In this document: one piece after another, positions 17,888 through 26,073 of the stretch
Numbering within the stretch: position 1 is the stretch's first letter
Layout: the number at the start of each line of letters is the position of its first letter
NCBI RefSeq assembly: GCF_008638365.1
Contig: NZ_VWVU01000004.1
Location: 1 to 64,000 of the forward strand
DNA: 64,000 nucleotides
Direction of reading: 5' to 3'
DNA from: Nocardiopsis quinghaiensis
Lineage (GTDB): Bacteria > Actinomycetota > Actinomycetes > Streptosporangiales > Streptosporangiaceae
Position numbers and translations under genes: made by a program
The notes under the pieces: generated by a model
Told to the model about the DNA's origin: nothing
Database searches by the model: none
The model's input: only the letters and a program-made list of their open reading frames with translations

Positions 17888-18139
17888 GTGCGGCTCAAAC
17901 TCGACCTGCACGACATCTTCAACAAGGGCCGCGACATCGACCGGGCCCTCAACGACATCATGGACGAGGCCGAGCGCACCGGGGCCAAGACCGTCGAGGT
18001 CATCCCCGGCAAGGGGTCCGGACAGCTCAAGAAGCGGGTCCTGCGGTTCCTCGACCGCAAGGACGTCAAGGCCCGCTACCACCGGGTCGAGAAGGACTCC
18101 AAGAACTTCGGCCGCCTGTGGATCCATTTTCGTCACTGA
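17888..18139 (+). CDS. small Smr-domain protein
   Basis: An 83-residue protein consisting almost only of an Smr (small MutS-related) domain: VRLKLDLHDIF at the N-terminus (DLH motif), VEVIPGKGSGQLKKRVLRFL (GxGxG-type motif) and the end FGRLWIHFRH. Smr domains are nucleases or nucleic-acid binders; no MutS part is present. The GTG at 17888 has GGAGGAGG upstream. The last 30 bases are present in two further diverged copies downstream (19077 and 19636), each still able to encode FGRL/LGRL-FIHFRH and stop. The gene's 3' end thus looks like an insertion target. Confidence 0.85.
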   Translation: MRLKLDLHDIFNKGRDIDRALNDIMDEAERTGAKTVEVIPGKGSGQLKKRVLRFLDRKDVKARYHRVEKDSKNFGRLWIHFRH

Positions 18140-18173
18140 TAGGGGGAAGACGGAGAATCCTGACGCTCAGTGC

Positions 18174-18204
18174 TTGGTGGACATTGCGTAATACTCGTAT
18201 TACG
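18174..18204 (+). promoter_or_regulatory. promoter and operator of the toxin-antitoxin pair
   Basis: A perfect 8+8 inverted repeat CGTAATAC-TC-GTATTACG (18187-18204) lies nine bases before the antitoxin ATG. TATTAC at 18198-18203 can serve as -10, with TTGGTG at 18174-18179 as -35 (18-base spacing). That would put the start of transcription at or next to the ATG, so the mRNA may be leaderless; no ribosome site fits. The palindrome overlapping the -10 is where a ribbon-helix-helix antitoxin would repress its own operon. Confidence 0.6.
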
Positions 18205-18212
18205 ATTGCGGT

Positions 18213-18542
18213 ATGGCGAAGGTGAGAATCAGTATCAGCCTTGACCCGGACGAAGCCGAGCGCGTCAGGTCACACGCGGACCGTGCGGGGATGGACGTGT
18301 CGTCCTACTTCGTTAACGCCGCGATCCGTCAGATGGGCGATGCCGAGTTGGCCGAGGCGGAGTTCGCGGGAGTCGACGCGCTGATCGCCGATGCCGAAGG
18401 GCGAGCCGAGCACTACGGACCTGTTGACGAGACCGGTGATGACTCTCTGAGCGCGGATGAGCGCCGTGAGGTCGACGAGGCGATGAGCCTGGTCTACGGT
18501 GCTGGGGAAACCCGGATCCGAAGCCGGGGCGAGGTGGCGTGA
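18213..18542 (+). CDS. ribbon-helix-helix-type antitoxin
   Basis: A 109-residue protein. The N-terminus KVRISISLDPDEAERVRSHA has the strand-helix-helix pattern of RHH DNA-binding antitoxins, and DVSSYFVNAAIRQM completes the second helix. The acidic C-terminal part (about 50-109) would bind and block the toxin. It overlaps the toxin gene by four bases (GTGA), the usual antitoxin-first order. It likely represses its own promoter through the palindrome just upstream. Confidence 0.75.
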   Translation: MAKVRISISLDPDEAERVRSHADRAGMDVSSYFVNAAIRQMGDAELAEAEFAGVDALIADAEGRAEHYGPVDETGDDSLSADERREVDEAMSLVYGAGETRIRSRGEVA

Positions 18543-19024
18543 GCGCTCGCGTACCCGTTTACGACACGGGGATGCTCATCGCTTTGGCGGCGCGTAAGTC
18601 TAAGGCGGTACAGATGCACCGCGGGCTCGTACGGTCCCCGCACCGTCCCGTGATCCCCGGCCCTGTCCTGGCTCAGGTATGGCGCCCGGATCCTGCGACC
18701 GTGCACGCCATGAGCACGGTCCTGAAGGAGTGCACGGTTCCCCAAGCCCGGTCGTCTCCAGCTGCCTTGCGGTCCACGAGCGCGGGACAGCCGGAGTGCA
18801 TCGCGTGTGCGGCTGCTCCGGACATCACCGATTGGCGGCGTATCGGTGCGGTCCTGGGGGTGGCGGCCCTCCCCGCGAAGAGGCGTCCGGACGCGGTGGA
18901 CGCCCTTGTCGCCTGGACGGCCGTGAAGCACCGAAGCGCCGTGGTGTTCACCAGTGACCCTGGTGACATCGCCGCGTACGTGGACGCGATCGGTGCCGAT
19001 GACGTCCACCTGGTCACGGTATGA
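18539..19024 (+). CDS. PIN-domain toxin (VapC-like)
   Basis: A 161-residue protein with PIN ribonuclease features: the first acidic site in VYDTGMLIALAARK (Asp9), the middle acid in RPDAVDALVAW and the last site in VVFTSDPGDIAAY. VapC toxins cleave RNA, often tRNA. It is longer than the usual 130 residues, with an Ala/Ser-rich insert around SSPAALRSTSAGQPEC. The second conserved acid is less clear, so activity is not assured. GTG start coupled to the antitoxin stop. Confidence 0.75.
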   Translation: MSARVPVYDTGMLIALAARKSKAVQMHRGLVRSPHRPVIPGPVLAQVWRPDPATVHAMSTVLKECTVPQARSSPAALRSTSAGQPECIACAAAPDITDWRRIGAVLGVAALPAKRRPDAVDALVAWTAVKHRSAVVFTSDPGDIAAYVDAIGADDVHLVTV

Positions 19025-19116
19025 GCCCCATGGCTCCCGTGCGGGTCGTCGGTAAGTGTGCGCACTCAAGTATTTCGGCCGCCTGTTCATCCACTTCAGG
19101 CACTGAGCCGGGCAGG

Positions 19117-19548
19117 TCAGGCGGACCAGGCGGTCAGGGTGGCCCGGGCCCAGGCGCGGACGCGTTCGGGGTGGCCCTCGGCGGGGAAACCGCCGTCCGC
19201 AGCGACCTCGGCGATGGTGAACCCGAACCCGCTCGGTGCCTCGGGGGTGGTTGAGGTGCGGACCCCGCGCTCTCGGTGGACCCGGTGGGAGTTGCCGCGC
19301 CGGGCGCGCTCGGTGAGCTTGTGGGAGGCCGCGGACCCGTCCTCCAGGTGGGCGCGCAGCAGTTCCAGCGGGAACTCGTGTGCACCCTCGGAGAGGGAGC
19401 CCGGGTGCTGGAGGCGGTAACAGGCGACGGCGACGCCGTGCAGCGGGCCCCACGGCTCCTGGCGGGAGTGGTCCAGCGCCAACAGTTGCTGGAACAACTC
19501 CTCGCAGGGAGTTTCGCTCACTGCTCCGCACTGTGCACATGTGTCCAT
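19117..19548 (-). CDS. DUF5946-like protein
   Basis: A 143-residue protein starting MDTCAQCGAVSETPCEELF, then HSRQEPWGPLHGVAVACYRLQHPG. The paired cysteines followed by a His and the YxLQHP motif resemble the DUF5946 family of unknown function, recalled from memory. It lies on the opposite strand to its neighbours, between copies B and C of the smr 3'-end repeat. It was probably acquired with the second insertion. The ribosome site is weak, so the start is uncertain. Confidence 0.65.
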   Translation of the reverse strand: MDTCAQCGAVSETPCEELFQQLLALDHSRQEPWGPLHGVAVACYRLQHPGSLSEGAHEFPLELLRAHLEDGSAASHKLTERARRGNSHRVHRERGVRTSTTPEAPSGFGFTIAEVAADGGFPAEGHPERVRAWARATLTAWSA

Positions 19549-19667
19549 GCCGCGATACTCGCGCACGCGGCCCTGGAGGGCGAGTCGATTTCCGCGGACG
19601 CGCGCGGCTCGGAAGTGAACCCGGGCACGTATCTTGGCCGCCTGTTCATCCACTTCAGGCACTGAGT

Positions 19668-20105
19668 TCTCCTGGACCTTCCTCCCCTCCTGCCTCTCCG
19701 AACCGAAGTACGAGGGCGATCCGGGTACTCCTGCCTCTCCGGCGCCGACGGACCCCCTCGTGCCATGCTCTGCGGCATGAACCAGCGGCAGAAGCGGATC
19801 AGCGCCGAGCGCCTGGGGTTCCTCGACGCGGGGGAGGGCCTCCACCACGGCGGTCCGCACCGGATCCACGTGGCCCTTCCCGGGCGTACCTGAGGGCGAC
19901 GCGTACACGGAGCGTGCACAGGGCGGGTGTGGGGCGGGGTGCGGGGGCGACCGCCTTCCGCGGCCCCGAACGGGCTCCTGGAACGCCGTTTTTCGAGGTC
20001 GTGGCAATGGTGAGTTGTGTGAGACTTTGCCGCGCCGATCCCCGAAGATCCGTCAGGCAGGGAAGGAATCCGTAACGGTGTGTGCACCTACGGAGGAGGA
20101 CAGCG
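19668..20105. other. intergenic region downstream of the last smr-end repeat
   Basis: 438 bases. A 38-codon frame at 19777-19893 (MNQRQKRISAERLGFL...) could be a small or truncated gene but has no clear ribosome site. The rest shows nothing recognisable. The probable promoter of the VOC gene lies near 20000-20090. Confidence 0.3.
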
Positions 20106-20900
20106 ATGATCACCACCGACTTCATGCCCGGATCACCCTGCTGGATCGAGGTGTCCTCACCCGACGTCGAGGCCTCGGCGGCCTTCTACCGGCGACTGTT
20201 CGGATGGGAGGCCGTGCCCCCGGGACCCGACAGCGCCGGATACGTGATTCTGCGCCTGGACGGCGCGGGCGTCGGCGGGCTGAGCCCGGTCCTGGGCGAG
20301 AGCGAGCGTCCCGAGTGGACGGTCTACTTCGCCGTCCCCGACGTGGACGACGCGGTTCCGACCGTGGAACGGCTCGGCGGGACCTTGCTGGTGGAGCCGT
20401 TCGACGTGTTGGACTACAGCCGCACGGCACAGTTCTTCGATCCCCAGGGCGGCCGCTTCGGCGTCTGGCAGACCATCTCCATCCCTGGTATCGAGGTCGC
20501 CGACCGGCCGGGCAGCCTGTGCTGGGTCGAGATGTGGACCCCCGACGGGGACGGATCCCGCGAGTTCTACACCGACCTCTTCAAATGGGGCCTCACCGCC
20601 TTCGACCTGCCGGACGGGTCCGGGACGTACACGGTCCTCACCCCGGCCGGGGAGAGCGAGGAGCGCGCGCACGGCGGTCTCATGGCGGTCGATCCCGCCC
20701 GCCTGACCGACACCGACGGATCCGCGGAGTGGCACCCGGTGTTCGCGGTCGCCGACTGCGACACCGCCGTGGAGACGGTGAGGGAGGAGGGCGGCCAGGT
20801 GTACACGGGGCCGGAGAACACTCTGGGCGTGGGACGGCTCGCCGTGTGCTCCGACCCCTTCGGGGCCGGTTTCGTCCTGCTCCAACCGCCTTCGGAGTGA
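20106..20900 (+). CDS. two-domain VOC (glyoxalase/dioxygenase superfamily) protein
   Basis: A 264-residue protein with two vicinal-oxygen-chelate domains: CWIEVSSPDVEASAAFYRRL (from about 10) and CWVEMWTPDGDGSREFYTDL (from about 139). Each ends in a FDPQGGRFGVWQ- or SDPFGAGFVLLQ-like strand. The family includes glyoxalases, fosfomycin- and bleomycin-binding proteins and dioxygenases; metal ligands cannot be assigned with confidence. The start follows GGAGGAGG. It is monocistronic. Confidence 0.85.
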   Translation: MITTDFMPGSPCWIEVSSPDVEASAAFYRRLFGWEAVPPGPDSAGYVILRLDGAGVGGLSPVLGESERPEWTVYFAVPDVDDAVPTVERLGGTLLVEPFDVLDYSRTAQFFDPQGGRFGVWQTISIPGIEVADRPGSLCWVEMWTPDGDGSREFYTDLFKWGLTAFDLPDGSGTYTVLTPAGESEERAHGGLMAVDPARLTDTDGSAEWHPVFAVADCDTAVETVREEGGQVYTGPENTLGVGRLAVCSDPFGAGFVLLQPPSE

Positions 20901-20974
20901 TCCGGCGGACCACCGCGGCCGGGCCACCGCCGGGCAGGGACCTCCGCCCTGAGGATGAGGGGCGGAGGCCGACG

Positions 20975-22546
20975 CTACTGTCGGGACACGGCGGACGCGC
21001 CGCCGCGCAGGACGAACTTCTGGATCTTGCCGGTGGCCGTCTTCGGCAGCTGATCCACGAACTCCACCCGCGTGGGCGCCTTGAAGTGCGCGAGGTTGTC
21101 CCGGGCGAAGCCGATGAGCTCCTCCTCCGTGGCCGTGGCCCCCTCGCGCAGGACCACGGACGCCCTCGGGGTCTCGCCCCAGCGCTCATGCGGCACGCCC
21201 ACGATGGCCACCTCCAGGACGGACGGGTGACGCAGCAGCACTCCCTCCACCTCGACGGAGGAGATGTTCTCACCGCCGGAGATGATGACGTCCTTGATCC
21301 GGTCCTGGATCTCGACGTACCCGTCCGGGTGGGTGACCGCCGCGTCCCCGGTGTGGAACCAGCCGTCGCCCATGGCCCCCTCCGTGGCCTCCGGGTCGTT
21401 GTAGTAACCCTGCATCACCACGTTGCCGCGCACGGTGATCTCCCCGACGGTCCTCCCGTCCCAGGGCACCTCGGCGCCGTCGGCGTCCACCACGCGCAGC
21501 TCGCCGGAGGTGATCAGCTCGACCCCCTGGCGGGCCTTGACGGCGGCGCGCTCACGCGGGGACAGACCGTCGTGCTCGGTGCGCGGTTCGCACACGGTGA
21601 TGAACGGCGTGGTCTCGGTCAGCCCGTAGACGTGGGTGACGGTCCATCCGAAACCGTCCTCCAGGCGTTCGATCGTGTCGGCGGCGGGCGAGGCGCCCGC
21701 CGTGACCACGTGCACGCCGGACGGCACCTCGCCACGCACCTCCTCGGGGGTGTTGGCCAGCATGATCAGCACGGTGGGCGCCGCGCACAGCCAGGTGACC
21801 TCTTCGGCGCGGACCAGCTCGTACACGGTGGCCGGGTCCATCGCGGGCAGGCACACGTGGGTGGCGGCCGCGGCGGTCACCGTCCACGTGTAGGTCCAGC
21901 CGTTGGCGTGGAACATCGGCAGCGTCCACAGGTACCGCTCGCCGATGCCGATCCTCAGGTGGAGCAGGGTGCCCACCGAGTTCATGTAGGCGTTGCGGTG
22001 GGTGATCATCACACCCTTGGGGCGGGCGGTGGTGCCGCTGGTGTAGTTGATGGTCAGCAGGTCCCCCTCCGCGATCCCGGGGCGGGTGAAGTCCGGGCCG
22101 GCCTCCGCGAGGAGGGCCTCGTAGTCCTCCCACCCCGGACGCGCGCCCTCCAGGGCCACGAACCGCTCCACGCCCGGCATCCGGTCGCGGACCCCGTCCA
22201 CGGTGTCGAGCTGGTCGGCGTGCACGCACAGCACCTTCGCCCCGGAGTGGTTGACGATGTAGGCGAAGTCGTCCGCCGAGAGCCGGAAGTTGACCGGCAC
22301 CAGCACCGCGCCCAGTTGCGGCACCGCGTAGAAGGACTCCAGCTGGGCGTGGGTGTTGGGGGCGATGTAGGCGACGCGGTCGCCCTTGACCACCCCCATG
22401 CGCTGCAGGACCGACGACCAGCGGTCGCAGCGGTCGAAGAACTCCTCGTAGGTCAGCCGCAGGTCCCGGTCGACCACCGCTTCGCGCTGCGGGTGCAGCC
22501 TGCGCGTGCGGCGGGCGAACTCCAGGGGGGTCAGGGCGAGTTCCAT
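20975..22546 (-). CDS. acyl-CoA synthetase (AMP-forming)
   Basis: A 523-residue ANL-superfamily ligase that activates a carboxylic acid to acyl-AMP and then acyl-CoA. The nucleotide loop is INYTSGTTARPKGVM. The adenylate motif region is VYGLTETTP and the hinge is TGDAAVTHPDGYVEIQDRIKD. The catalytic lysine is in LPKTATGKIQKFVLR. Substrate length cannot be read. The amidohydrolase gene lies 43 bases upstream in the same direction, suggesting a shared acid-degradation role. Confidence 0.9.
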   Translation of the reverse strand: MELALTPLEFARRTRRLHPQREAVVDRDLRLTYEEFFDRCDRWSSVLQRMGVVKGDRVAYIAPNTHAQLESFYAVPQLGAVLVPVNFRLSADDFAYIVNHSGAKVLCVHADQLDTVDGVRDRMPGVERFVALEGARPGWEDYEALLAEAGPDFTRPGIAEGDLLTINYTSGTTARPKGVMITHRNAYMNSVGTLLHLRIGIGERYLWTLPMFHANGWTYTWTVTAAAATHVCLPAMDPATVYELVRAEEVTWLCAAPTVLIMLANTPEEVRGEVPSGVHVVTAGASPAADTIERLEDGFGWTVTHVYGLTETTPFITVCEPRTEHDGLSPRERAAVKARQGVELITSGELRVVDADGAEVPWDGRTVGEITVRGNVVMQGYYNDPEATEGAMGDGWFHTGDAAVTHPDGYVEIQDRIKDVIISGGENISSVEVEGVLLRHPSVLEVAIVGVPHERWGETPRASVVLREGATATEEELIGFARDNLAHFKAPTRVEFVDQLPKTATGKIQKFVLRGGASAVSRQ

Positions 22547-22589
22547 GGTGCCGTGGTGCCTTTCTGCGTCGGCGGGGTCGGGGCGGCGG

Positions 22590-23474
22590 TCAGAGGTCGA
22601 ACAGCCGGGCGGCGTTGCCGTACAGGACGGCGCGCAGCCAGTCCGCGCCCAGGTCCAGGCCGGTCAGGGCCTGGAGCTGTTCGAGGTAGGGGTAGGGGAT
22701 GTTCGGGAAGTCCGTGCCGAGCAGGACGCGGTCGGCGACGTCCTTCAGACGGGGCAGCTCCCCGTCGGGGAAGGGCGCCCAGCGCTCGGTGAAGCCGGTG
22801 AACACCATCGTGGTGTCCAGGTGGACGCGCTCGTGGCGCTCGGCCAGGTCCAGGAACGCGCCGTACTCGGGTGCCCCGGCGTGCGCGATGACGGCGGTGA
22901 GGCGGGGGTGCTCGCGCAGGACCTCGGTGAAGGGCCCCGGGCCGGTGAAGGGTCCCGGTGCGGGGCCCGAACCGCAGTGGACGACCACGGGCGTGCCCGC
23001 GTCGGCGAGGGTCCCCCACACGTCGGAGAGCAGGGGGTCGCGCGGGTCGTATCGGCCGACCTGGAGGTGGGCCTTGAACACGCGGGTTCCCGCCTCGACC
23101 GCGGCGGCCACGTAGCCGCGGGCCCCGGGCTCGGGGTAGAAGGTGGCGCTGCGCAGGCAGTCGGGGTTGCGGTCGGCGAAGCCGGACGCCCACTCGTTGA
23201 GCCAGGTGGCCATGCCGGGCCGGTGGGGGTAGGAGAGGGCGGTGAAGTGCCGGACCCCGAACCCGCGCAGGAGGGCCAGGCGTTCGTCCTCGTCCCCCCG
23301 GTAGGTGATCGGCCACAGGCCGCCGAGGGCGTCGAAGTAGTCCCACACCTTGTTCAGCACGTTGGCGGGCATGAAGTGCGTGTGCACGTCGATGAGCCCG
23401 GGGAGGCCGAGGTCCCGCCAGATCGCGCGGACGGCGGCGGACTCGGGCTCGGCACTGGTGGAGACGCGTGTCAC
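22590..23474 (-). CDS. amidohydrolase-2 family protein (ACMSD-like)
   Basis: A 294-residue TIM-barrel metal hydrolase or decarboxylase. Metal-site motifs are GLIDVHTHFMP near the N-terminus, a histidine in VVVHCGSGP, IAHAGAPEY and the late VLLGTDFPNIPYPY. The family includes 2-amino-3-carboxymuconate-semialdehyde decarboxylase and related ring-cleavage enzymes. It precedes the acyl-CoA synthetase in one transcription unit. The GTG at 23472-23474 is the best guess; another GTG lies three codons upstream. Confidence 0.8.
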   Translation of the reverse strand: MTRVSTSAEPESAAVRAIWRDLGLPGLIDVHTHFMPANVLNKVWDYFDALGGLWPITYRGDEDERLALLRGFGVRHFTALSYPHRPGMATWLNEWASGFADRNPDCLRSATFYPEPGARGYVAAAVEAGTRVFKAHLQVGRYDPRDPLLSDVWGTLADAGTPVVVHCGSGPAPGPFTGPGPFTEVLREHPRLTAVIAHAGAPEYGAFLDLAERHERVHLDTTMVFTGFTERWAPFPDGELPRLKDVADRVLLGTDFPNIPYPYLEQLQALTGLDLGADWLRAVLYGNAARLFDL

Positions 23475-23671
23475 AACGGACACGATACGGGGCGGGTCCG
23501 GTCGTGGGCCACGGGCGGACCCGGGTGGCGTGACTGCGGCGGTGCGGGCGGCGAGGTCGTCACCGCCGCCCACCGCCCCTGTGCCCAGCCTGTGGACGGC
23601 TCTCCCCGCCGCGCCCGCTGCCCGCGCACGGGGGCTCCCGCCTCCGCCCACGCCGCGAGCCCGCCCGGGGA

Positions 23672-24157
23672 TCAGGCCCCGCGGCGGGTGCGGGCGTTGG
23701 TCGGGGCGATGCGGTGGTTGTGCAGGTGCTCGTAGACGATCGACGCGCGCACGTCGGCGACCTCGGGGCGCTCGGTCAGCTTGTCGATGACGAACGCGTA
23801 CAGGCTGTTGTTGTCGGGCAGGGCCACATGGATGAGGAAGTCCTCGCTGCCCGAGGTCACGAACACCGACAGGGTGTCGGGCAGTGAGCGCACCCAGTCG
23901 CGGAAGGCCTCGATGTTGTGGCGCGAGGGCTTCACCACGCTCACGGTGATGAGCGCCTGGACCGGGCGGCCGATCCTCTCCAGGTCCACGTCCAGGAGTG
24001 AGCCCCGAATCACACCCCTTTCCCGCAGCGCACGGGTCCGATCCAGGGTCGTCGTGGGCGATGCGCCGACCGCGGCGGCCACATCGCGGTTGGTTTTCCG
24101 TGCGTCTGACTGGAGTTCGGCCAGGATCGCCGTATCAAGCTCGTCAAGATCAGGCAT
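23672..24157 (-). CDS. Lrp/AsnC-family transcriptional regulator
   Basis: A 161-residue regulator: N-terminal winged HTH (LDTAILAELQSDARKTNRDVAAAVGAS, then TTTLDRTRAL) and a C-terminal RAM ligand domain (VQALITVSVVKPS to the end). Such proteins sense amino acids or related small molecules. It is divergent from the MFS transporter at 24347, with 189 AT-richer bases between them. The transporter is the most likely target. Confidence 0.9.
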   Translation of the reverse strand: MPDLDELDTAILAELQSDARKTNRDVAAAVGASPTTTLDRTRALRERGVIRGSLLDVDLERIGRPVQALITVSVVKPSRHNIEAFRDWVRSLPDTLSVFVTSGSEDFLIHVALPDNNSLYAFVIDKLTERPEVADVRASIVYEHLHNHRIAPTNARTRRGA

Positions 24158-24346
24158 TCTGCCACTCTAGCCGTACTAAGTTCGGAATGTTGTTTAGCAG
24201 ACCGCTATATGCATAACATTTGAGGGAAAAGATCGTATTTGGCTCGCCTGGAAGCGATCCTTCCGAGGCAGGCAGAGTCGCCCCGCCGTTCGGCCCCGCT
24301 CGGGTGCGATGACGCACCACCGCAGAACACGAGGGACGTCCTTACC
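24158..24346. promoter_or_regulatory. divergent promoter region, Lrp regulator and MFS gene
   Basis: AT-rich centre at 24175-24235 (for example GCTATATGCATAACATTTG) between the divergent genes. ATGTT at 24187 and AACAT at 24215 form a loose inverted pair. This is the likely place where the Lrp-type protein acts; no exact site can be fixed. Confidence 0.4.
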
Positions 24347-25591
24347 ATGAGACCTTCCCCTGTCGCGGCCGCCACCGACCGATCGTCGGTCCGCCCGCGC
24401 CTCACCGGCCGCACCCTGGCCCTGGCCGCCATCGTCTGCGCGGCCCTGAACCTGCGCCTGGTGGTCACCTCCCTGTCGCCCCTGCTGACCACGATCGGAG
24501 GGGAGTTCGGGTTCACCGCCACCGTCATCGGTGTCCTCGGCACCCTGCCCCTGGTCGCCTTCGCCGTCTTCGGCCTGGTCACTCCCGCGATCATGCGCCG
24601 CCTGGGAGCCGAGTCCACCGCCGTGCTCAGCATGCTGCTGGCCGGCGTCGGCCAGGCCCTGCGCGCCTTCGCCCCGGACACCGGCACCCTGCTGGTACTC
24701 ACCGGCGTCGCCCTCACCGGCGCGGCGCTCGGCAACGTCGTGATCCCGCCGCTGATCAAGCAGTACTTCCCCGACCGCCTGGCCTCCCTGAGCACCGTCC
24801 AGATGGTGGCCATCCACGTGGGCGCCCTGTTCCCGCCGCTGGTCGCCGTACCCCTCGCCGAGGTCGCGGGGTGGCGCTTCGCCCTGGGCTGCTGGTCGGT
24901 GATCGCCCTGGCCGCCGCCCTGCTGTGGGCGCTCCAGCGCGGCCGTCCGCACCCGGCGGCCGCGGCCCTCCCGAACGGCGGTCCCGCCCTGGCCCGCCCG
25001 ATCTGGCGGGTCGGCATGGCCTGGCGGACGGCCCTGCTCTTCGGCATGGTCACCTGGAACGTCTTCACCCTGTTCACCTGGCTGCCCACCCTGATCACCG
25101 ACGCCGGGCACAGCCCGGCCGTGGCCGGGAGCATGGTCTCCCTGATGGTCGGCACCAGCCTGCTGTTCGGCCTGGCGGCGCCCACGCTCACGCTGCGCTC
25201 CTCGAACACCTTCCCGATCGTGGCGACCGGCCTGACCGGGTACGCGGTCGGCTACGCGGGCATCGCCCTGGCTCCCCAGCTGACGCCGCTGTGGGTGGTC
25301 TTCCTGGGCCTGGGGACCAGCCTGTTCGTGGTGACCATGACGATGATCAACGCGCGCAGCACCACCTCGCGGGGCGCGGCGGACCTGTCCGGGTTCGTGC
25401 AGGGCGTGGGCAGCGGTTTCGCCCTCGGCGGTCCGCTGCTGTTCGGCCTGCTCAACGAGCTGACCGGGACCTGGACCGCCTCCTACCTCCTGGTGGCCGG
25501 CGGCTCGCTGGCGGTCGCCTTCGTCGTGGCCTATGTCGAGCGCGTCCCGTGGAGCATCGAGGCCGCGGCGGCGGGGCGGCGTCCCTCCTGA
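24347..25591 (+). CDS. MFS transporter, CynX/NimT type
   Basis: A 414-residue membrane protein with about twelve helices. N-terminal features ALNLRLVVTSLSPLLTTIGG and TLPLVAFAVFGLVTP match the CynX/NimT group (cyanate, 2-nitroimidazole and similar small compounds). The substrate is unknown. The ATG at 24347 is preferred over an upstream in-frame start because it leaves a normal N-terminus. Probably controlled by the divergent Lrp protein. Confidence 0.87.
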   Translation: MRPSPVAAATDRSSVRPRLTGRTLALAAIVCAALNLRLVVTSLSPLLTTIGGEFGFTATVIGVLGTLPLVAFAVFGLVTPAIMRRLGAESTAVLSMLLAGVGQALRAFAPDTGTLLVLTGVALTGAALGNVVIPPLIKQYFPDRLASLSTVQMVAIHVGALFPPLVAVPLAEVAGWRFALGCWSVIALAAALLWALQRGRPHPAAAALPNGGPALARPIWRVGMAWRTALLFGMVTWNVFTLFTWLPTLITDAGHSPAVAGSMVSLMVGTSLLFGLAAPTLTLRSSNTFPIVATGLTGYAVGYAGIALAPQLTPLWVVFLGLGTSLFVVTMTMINARSTTSRGAADLSGFVQGVGSGFALGGPLLFGLLNELTGTWTASYLLVAGGSLAVAFVVAYVERVPWSIEAAAAGRRPS

Positions 25592-26073
25592 CGCGTGTCC
25601 GTGCGCCCTCCCCGCGCGTGTCCGTGCGCCGTGCTCCCGTACCCGCGGCGGGTACCGGGCGTCGGACCCCGCCACGAGTACGAGCTCGCCACGGGTACGG
25701 GACCGTCACGGACGGGCCCCGTGGCCGAACCCGGCCATCCCCGCCGGACGCGTGAAGCCGGCCCCCGGATCCCCTCCACCGTCGTTCCTGGCAGCCGCCT
25801 TCCTTCCTCGCGGACCCCACCGGTCCCACCGATCTCGGCAGGCCCGTGGCACTCGGCTCTCCACGCAGGGCCCACACCGGTCCGCTTCCTCCGCCGTGCC
25901 TGTTCAGCGGGTGCGCAAGGTTCCATGGAGTAGCCGCGAGCCACCCGCTCCCGCCCTTGGGAGGACAGTCGCCTACACCACTTCCGGAGCGGATTTTCCA
26001 TCCGATCTCCGTCGTACGGAGCACAGAACCATCGAAGCTTCGCTGATGTGGGTAATGCGCGCATAATGACGAC
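25592..26073. other. intergenic region, no gene seen
   Basis: 482 bases. It opens with a short direct repeat (CGCGTGTCCGTGCGCC twice between 25593 and 25631). The last 100 bases before the MFS gene are less GC-rich and should hold its promoter. Open frames on both strands look like composition artefacts. Confidence 0.35.

Larger units (their letters stand above)
18110..19666 (+). repeat. three copies of the smr 3' end flanking two gene islets
   Basis: Copy A is the present smr end (18110-18139). Copy B (19077-19107) and copy C (19636-19666) are identical to each other over 31 bases and similar to A, with silent or conservative changes. B and C still read (Y)(F/L)GRLFIHFRH-stop in frame. A to B encloses the toxin-antitoxin pair; B to C encloses the DUF5946-like gene. 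This is the pattern left when DNA inserts at a gene's 3' end and brings its own copy of that end. No integrase gene is present. Confidence 0.75.

Noticed and set aside
18679..18957. Alternative frame within the toxin gene
   Set aside because: Overlaps the PIN gene, which is coupled to the antitoxin; no independent support.
20015..22792. A 925-codon plus-strand frame
   Set aside because: It covers the VOC gene in another frame and lies opposite the acyl-CoA synthetase; no protein family is visible.
25592..26073. Minus-strand frame at 25531-26229 as a gene
   Set aside because: Arg/Gly-rich shadow-like translation with no start signal, overlapping both MFS genes.
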